The translations under genes and the position numbers were made by a program. This document shows positions 60,001-64,000 of a DNA stretch of 64,000 bases, piece by piece (the stretch's first letter is position 1; each line of letters begins with the position of its first letter). The notes below the pieces were generated by a model. It saw nothing but the letters and a program-made list of their open reading frames with translations. It ran no database searches and had not been told where the DNA came from. Source of the DNA: Ectocarpus siliculosus (lineage: Eukaryota > Sar > Phaeophyceae > Ectocarpales > Ectocarpaceae). The stretch is taken from the NCBI GenBank assembly GCA_000310025.1, contig FN649727.1, forward strand, positions 2,429,797 through 2,493,796, given 5' to 3'.

Positions 60001-63000
60001 AGTCGTTCTTGTTGGTTCGCGACAAAGGTGATGCCAAAATTTACCGATGGAGAATACGACCCAACCCAACCCAACTAACTCACCCCGCGATTGCTTCTTA
60101 CGACATATCAAACGCTGATACCAACACCGACCGCGGTTTGACGTCACTCACACCAGCGTCAAGAATAGGCACATGCCACGAAGTGAATAACGGTCCGCAG
60201 GGTACCAACGGCGTGGGTGTTCCTCCCTGACCTCGACCCCCTCCCCCCCCCCCACCCTCCCGCCTCGTCCTCCCCACCCCCCGACCGCGAGGGCAGGACT
60301 ACCAGAACAACCTCATGATCAAGCGCTTTTTGTTCGAGGCGTTCGACTGCTACGTCTCCCTCTTCTACCTCGCTTTCGTGCAGGTAAGTAAGTGAGCACG
60401 CCTGTCCATGGTGCCTGGTACGTGCCGTGTGCTGTATGTACAGCATGCTGCAAGAAATGTGCAGCCAAAAGAAGGCGTTACGGTACGGTAATTACGCTCG
60501 GGGTGCGCCGTACGTCACGCATGCAGTAGATACCTTTGGGCGACGTGTTCCCGCCGCCAATCGAATCTCGAGCCTTGGCAAAGGTTGCGTTGCGATGGAA
60601 AGATTAAGATTCCGGAGAACGAGACGCATCTGGGATAAGAAACCGTCAAAAGGGTTTGCGCGTTGCGCGTGCGAGCACTGCCGTGCTACATACATGTCTG
60701 CCATGGATGTGGCTACGAGCATTCTGCTTCTCTCGGCGCAGCCGCCGTCGTCAATTTTACGCTGATAACCCCTTCGACTATAACACCACTCACGCTTTGC
60801 CATGTCCGCCTCTTTTTGGGCATGTCGGCGACATCGCTGCGCAACCTTTTGAAATTCAACCGCCCGTCGATAGTTCGACATGCTCAAGCTTCGAAACGAG
60901 CTCATCTCTCTGTTTACGGTTGACACCATCAGGCGCGTCGCCACCGAGTGCATCGTGCCCATGATCACCCAGGTAAGGTACACGGTCGTGGTGTGGTGCA
61001 CGCCGTGGAGTCGGTATTCTCCGAACCAACCAGAGCCATCCCCCCGTTGTTGAGGCAAGGGATGTCCAAAGTATGCATTCAACAATTTTCAATCATGATG
61101 CTCGTCGCCGGTTCAAGGGAGCAGCGAATGAGTAGCTCGATTGTTGTGGTTTGGGATTGCGATTCTTCGGGGTGGTGGTGTGCGGTGTAAAACCGAGCCG
61201 TTTATTTACATGACGCGGGCGTAGGAGCTGAAGCACACCTCGTCAATGCCGCCACCTCACATCTTGCAGCCAGTAAGCGTGTAGGTGGGCGGGCGGACCA
61301 TAACTGCCGGCGAGTAGGCATAATAGGGATGGAAATGTATTTGGGGTTTGGAAATGATGAGAATGTGTCCATCATCGTCGTCTGATGTAGCGCGCACGCC
61401 GACTGTCATAGAGACAGGCATCAGTGTGTGGAAAGATAGAGGTTAACCATGCCATACTTTGGAATTTGTAAATGAAGGCTGACGACCCCCCCCTTTCAGG
61501 AGTTTTTCGGAAAGTCTGAGGCCAAGTCAATCACATTGAAGTACGTTTTAACACTCGGTCCTCCTTTTCTTCCCTTCCCTCTTGCCCTTCTCCCCGGCCT
61601 GTTTGGAATAACCGTCCCGATCTCTTCGCTGACCAGACAGCGTGTTACCGATTGTTAACCTGCTGAAATATCCAATATTGTACATCCTACATTCCGACTT
61701 ATCAATATCCAGTGTCGTTGGCTGATGAGCAACCAGTCTTTCACCAAATCCTTCTACACTCACACGCAACAACACCACACAGACGTTCAGCTGGGATAAG
61801 TCCGTCCTGAAGGAGAATGCAGAGCGCCGGCTGAAGGTTTTTGCATCAAAAACAGTGAGTCACGAATGATTGGGACAATGTTGGGCGCAGCCTGTTGCAA
61901 GGATGATTGATGCTACGGCTGCCGCTGCTGCAAGTTCGAAAGGCCGGAACGTCGACCAAGTCCGTACGTGACTCTTGGACGTGTTTTTCTTTTGCACCAC
62001 CAACTGGAACACATGTTTGATTTTGCAAGCGTCTGGCCTCTCTTCGTGTACATGTTACCAGGTGCGCACTCCTTCCAGCACAAGCGTCGCTGTGTTAGGT
62101 ACCATCAAAGTCGTGTCTGACGTCTGACGTCCTCTTTGATTGTTTTTTCGTTTTTTTTCATGCGTGATCGACAACCCAGGACACTGGGGCATCTGAGGCT
62201 GAACAAATGAAGGAAGAGGAGTACGATTCCTTCGACGACTACCTTGAGGTGCGTGAGGGAGACGAGTTTACCCAGGAAAGTCGTTCAAATCATCGAGATT
62301 TTGTTCTCTTCCAGACTGTTTTTTTGCGGTACAGATAACGATTTCGCTCGTCGCACACAATAGCCTAGCCCCAAGCTCTTTTCTGCTAGGAGCGATTTTT
62401 TTAGGTTGCCAGTAGTTGGTGTCTCGTGGGCTTGTTCGAGTTGCGGGACTGGCCGCTTGTCCCACAACCCTGCCCCGCGGCCCGACCGTCGACTGTCTGA
62501 CCCTTGCATCACCTACAAGCTGTGGTGCTCAATTGTCACGTTTTGCTCACGACCCTTCGGTGTTGTTGGCGTACCTCTCTTGCCATATGCCTGTATCTAC
62601 ATGGTGGCTCGGCAGATGGTAATTCAGTACGGGTACATGACGCTCTTTGCATCCGCGTTCCCCTTCGCGTCCACTCTCAGGTAAGTTTGCCCCCCCCCAC
62701 GTTTATTTTTTTCCACCGTAGCCCTCAAGCATGCTTTCCCCCCTGCGTGCACAGCAAGAGACATACGAGCTTTCTGTTATGATCTTGTGTCGGCTTTTGG
62801 TCCTGTTGACCATCAACAGCGCACCGGTCGGGGTCTACGCGCGATGATGTTCTCATGTCTGGGGTAGGCAAATCCCTCAACCCTTTTCTGGCGCTACACC
62901 AGTTTGTTTTACTGTTCAGCAACGTACCAGCAGTTGTTACTGTTCGGTTTCGTTGCCGTTGCTGTTGCTGCTGTTGCTGCCGCTGGGCGGCACACGACAT

Positions 63001-64000
63001 TCCCGTTTGCTTTTGTGATGATGCTTAAATCATGACGTTGTCGGCGGAAGATTTGTTTCTCCTTCGCCGTGATCGCACGTTTTGGTGTCGGAGGAAAAGC
63101 GGCGTGCTCACGTGCTCACGCTCGAAGCGACTCTTTGTAGTGCGCGCTTGTCTGAATATTGTGTGGTGTCTTCCGAATCAAACTCATCCGCGCCGCCCTT
63201 CACACCCGATGTTATACGATGCAGCCTGTTGACGACCTTCGTGGAGATCAAGTCAGACACGTTCAAGCTCTTGTTCCTCTACAAGCGCCCGGTGCCGAGG
63301 TCTGCTACTACCAGTGTGTTTTCATATGTTAGTTGGTAGCTGTGGCATACAACCATAGCCATATTTGGATGTGTGAAAGCATTCAGCAACACGTGCATGT
63401 TCCGAATCTCGTGGGCATGCTGATCGATCGCTTTGTTTTTCCGTTCCAGTGGTCATGGCGTCGTGTCTGGCGCGCTCACGTAGAACAGTCGCAGATGATG
63501 CCGTAAACGCAGCCTGTCGTAAGAAAAACGTATATGCCCGTTACTAGCATGGACCATAGGCAGGCGACCTTGTCTTCGCTTTTACAAGCTCTCGTTTTAC
63601 ATCCACAGCGCCCTGGCCACGCGGTTTGTAACGCGCGAAACATCGCTCAAGGTAGATGAAACTCCGAACACGGGAGCTTAGATATGTACAAAACCGCACT
63701 TCCAACACACTTCTTTCTCACATTCTGCATGCGCGCTCCGTCATGCGCCACTTCAATCCTTCCTGTGGAGGTTGCGACAATTATATTCATTTCCACAGGT
63801 TTGGTGACATGTCGTCACTGGCGACCCGGGCAAACGGCGAACCGTCGTCTGTAAAGTAATAACACGTTTTCTTTTGCGCGCACGTGTTCGTCAATCGTTT
63901 TTTTTTCCAACTCAGGCGAATGGCCGGCATCGGCAACTGGCAAAAGGTCATGGACGCCACGACAGTTATCGCCGTTACGACGAACTGCATGCTGTTCGCG
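51070..64000 (+). CDS. Anoctamin/TMEM16-family membrane protein, 19 exons seen, 3' end outside the window
   Basis: Exons: 51070-51242, 53823-53900, 54779-54866, 55292-55403, 55727-55848, 56453-56596, 57012-57124, 57655-57756, 58246-58354, 59075-59167, 59723-59872, 60297-60383, 60874-60972, 61500-61540, 61737-61854, 62180-62248, 62616-62680, 63225-63299, 63916-64000. They encode about 641 residues so far. TMEM16 proteins are calcium-activated chloride channels or lipid scramblases with ten membrane segments. Family landmarks in order: a cytosolic N-domain, FYFAWINFYFRWLLVPGI (first membrane helix), PLYALIVMLWA...YWKR, EFVGEERISPVTGE, a VVVTTAMLLVALVFMI helix, YRTVATHLTDRENHPTEE, FLFEAFDCYVSLFYLAF, FDDYLE, QYGYMTLFASAFPFA, EIKSDTFKLL and RPVPRR...IGNWQ. 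The calcium-binding helices expected later are not in the window. The exon 14/15 junction is uncertain (exon 15 may start at 61783). Several exons are under 90 bp. Confidence 0.88.
51805..52340. repeat. Cluster of GGTCGGAGAGATGGCACC-type repeats in anoctamin intron 1
   Basis: The unit GGTCGG(A/G)GAGATGGCACC recurs singly or in pairs at about 51808, 51850, 52026, 52090, 52150, 52170 and 52315. It occurs once inverted (52241-52262), with an isolated piece (GAGATGGCACCGGGGTGCGC) at about 53560. Two longer flanking segments (~51905-51985 and ~52592-52705) share CACCGGG...CCAAATCCAAGATTGA-like sequence, so the pattern is nested. Confidence 0.7.
52340..52480 (-). repeat. Dispersed ~150-bp element, copy 3 (inverted)
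   Basis: On the minus strand it reads GGCGATGTAGGAAG, CGATTGGCCATCGG, CCTGTGG(A)AACAATG, the CCTCTCGAGGACGC core, GGTCTAACCGCTAC and GCAAAACA, collinear with copies at 5540 and 15648. It is inserted at the right edge of the GGTCGGAGAGATGGCACC repeat cluster in anoctamin intron 1. Confidence 0.8.

Noticed and set aside
63611-63653. Possible extra anoctamin exon (ALATRFVTRETSLK)
   Set aside because: It fits phase on its 5' side only. The direct join 63299/63916 restores the family sequence RPVPRR...IGNW.
1-64000. CRISPR arrays, prokaryotic operons, rRNA genes
   Set aside because: No regularly spaced short direct repeats with unique spacers, no Shine-Dalgarno-spaced gene strings and no rRNA sequence were seen. 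The gene structure is clearly nuclear eukaryotic.

Overview
The window reads as nuclear DNA of a photosynthetic stramenopile, most likely a brown alga of the Ectocarpus type. The signs are intron-rich genes (8 to 39 exons) with GT-AG introns often 300-1000 bp long, moderate to high GC, long 3' regions without canonical bacterial signals, many short microsatellites, and an FtsZ whose N-terminus has the signal peptide plus Phe cleavage motif used by secondary (heterokont) plastids. The species is an inference; no ribosomal or organellar marker is present. All gene models below are my own splice reconstructions. They hold together because reading frame and intron phase are conserved across almost every junction.

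Layout. (1) 1-2766: no convincing gene, an eight-copy degenerate ~60-bp tandem repeat, and a doubtful acidic low-complexity ORF on the minus strand. (2) 2767-8380, minus: a seven-exon gene for a ~906-residue protein of unknown function, with four to five divergent helical repeats and long Gln/His/Ala tracts. (3) 8381-11742: intergenic between divergent genes. (4) 11743-17469, plus: an eight-exon plastid-type ftsZ. (5) 17470-20225: no gene seen. (6) 20226-22903, minus: a five-exon Cu/Zn-superoxide-dismutase-fold protein that has lost most metal ligands and both disulfide cysteines. (7) 22904-23654: short divergent promoter region. (8) 23655-49944, plus: a 26-kb, 39-exon gene for a ~2857-residue protein alternating ankyrin blocks with about 35 TRAF-type zinc fingers. 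(9) 49945-51069: intergenic. (10) 51070 to beyond the window end, plus: a TMEM16/anoctamin-family membrane protein, at least 19 exons, C-terminus cut off by the window.

The genes do not form one pathway. FtsZ divides the plastid, the anoctamin is a membrane channel or lipid scramblase, and the ankyrin/zinc-finger giant looks like an intracellular scaffold or sensor. The most unusual items are the giant, whose fingers share recurrent intron positions and whose gene has two GC-AG introns, and the ligand-less SOD-like protein transcribed divergently from it. A ~150-bp dispersed element occurs four times, a 192-bp fold-back element lies in ftsZ intron 1, and a cluster of short repeats fills the first intron of the anoctamin gene.
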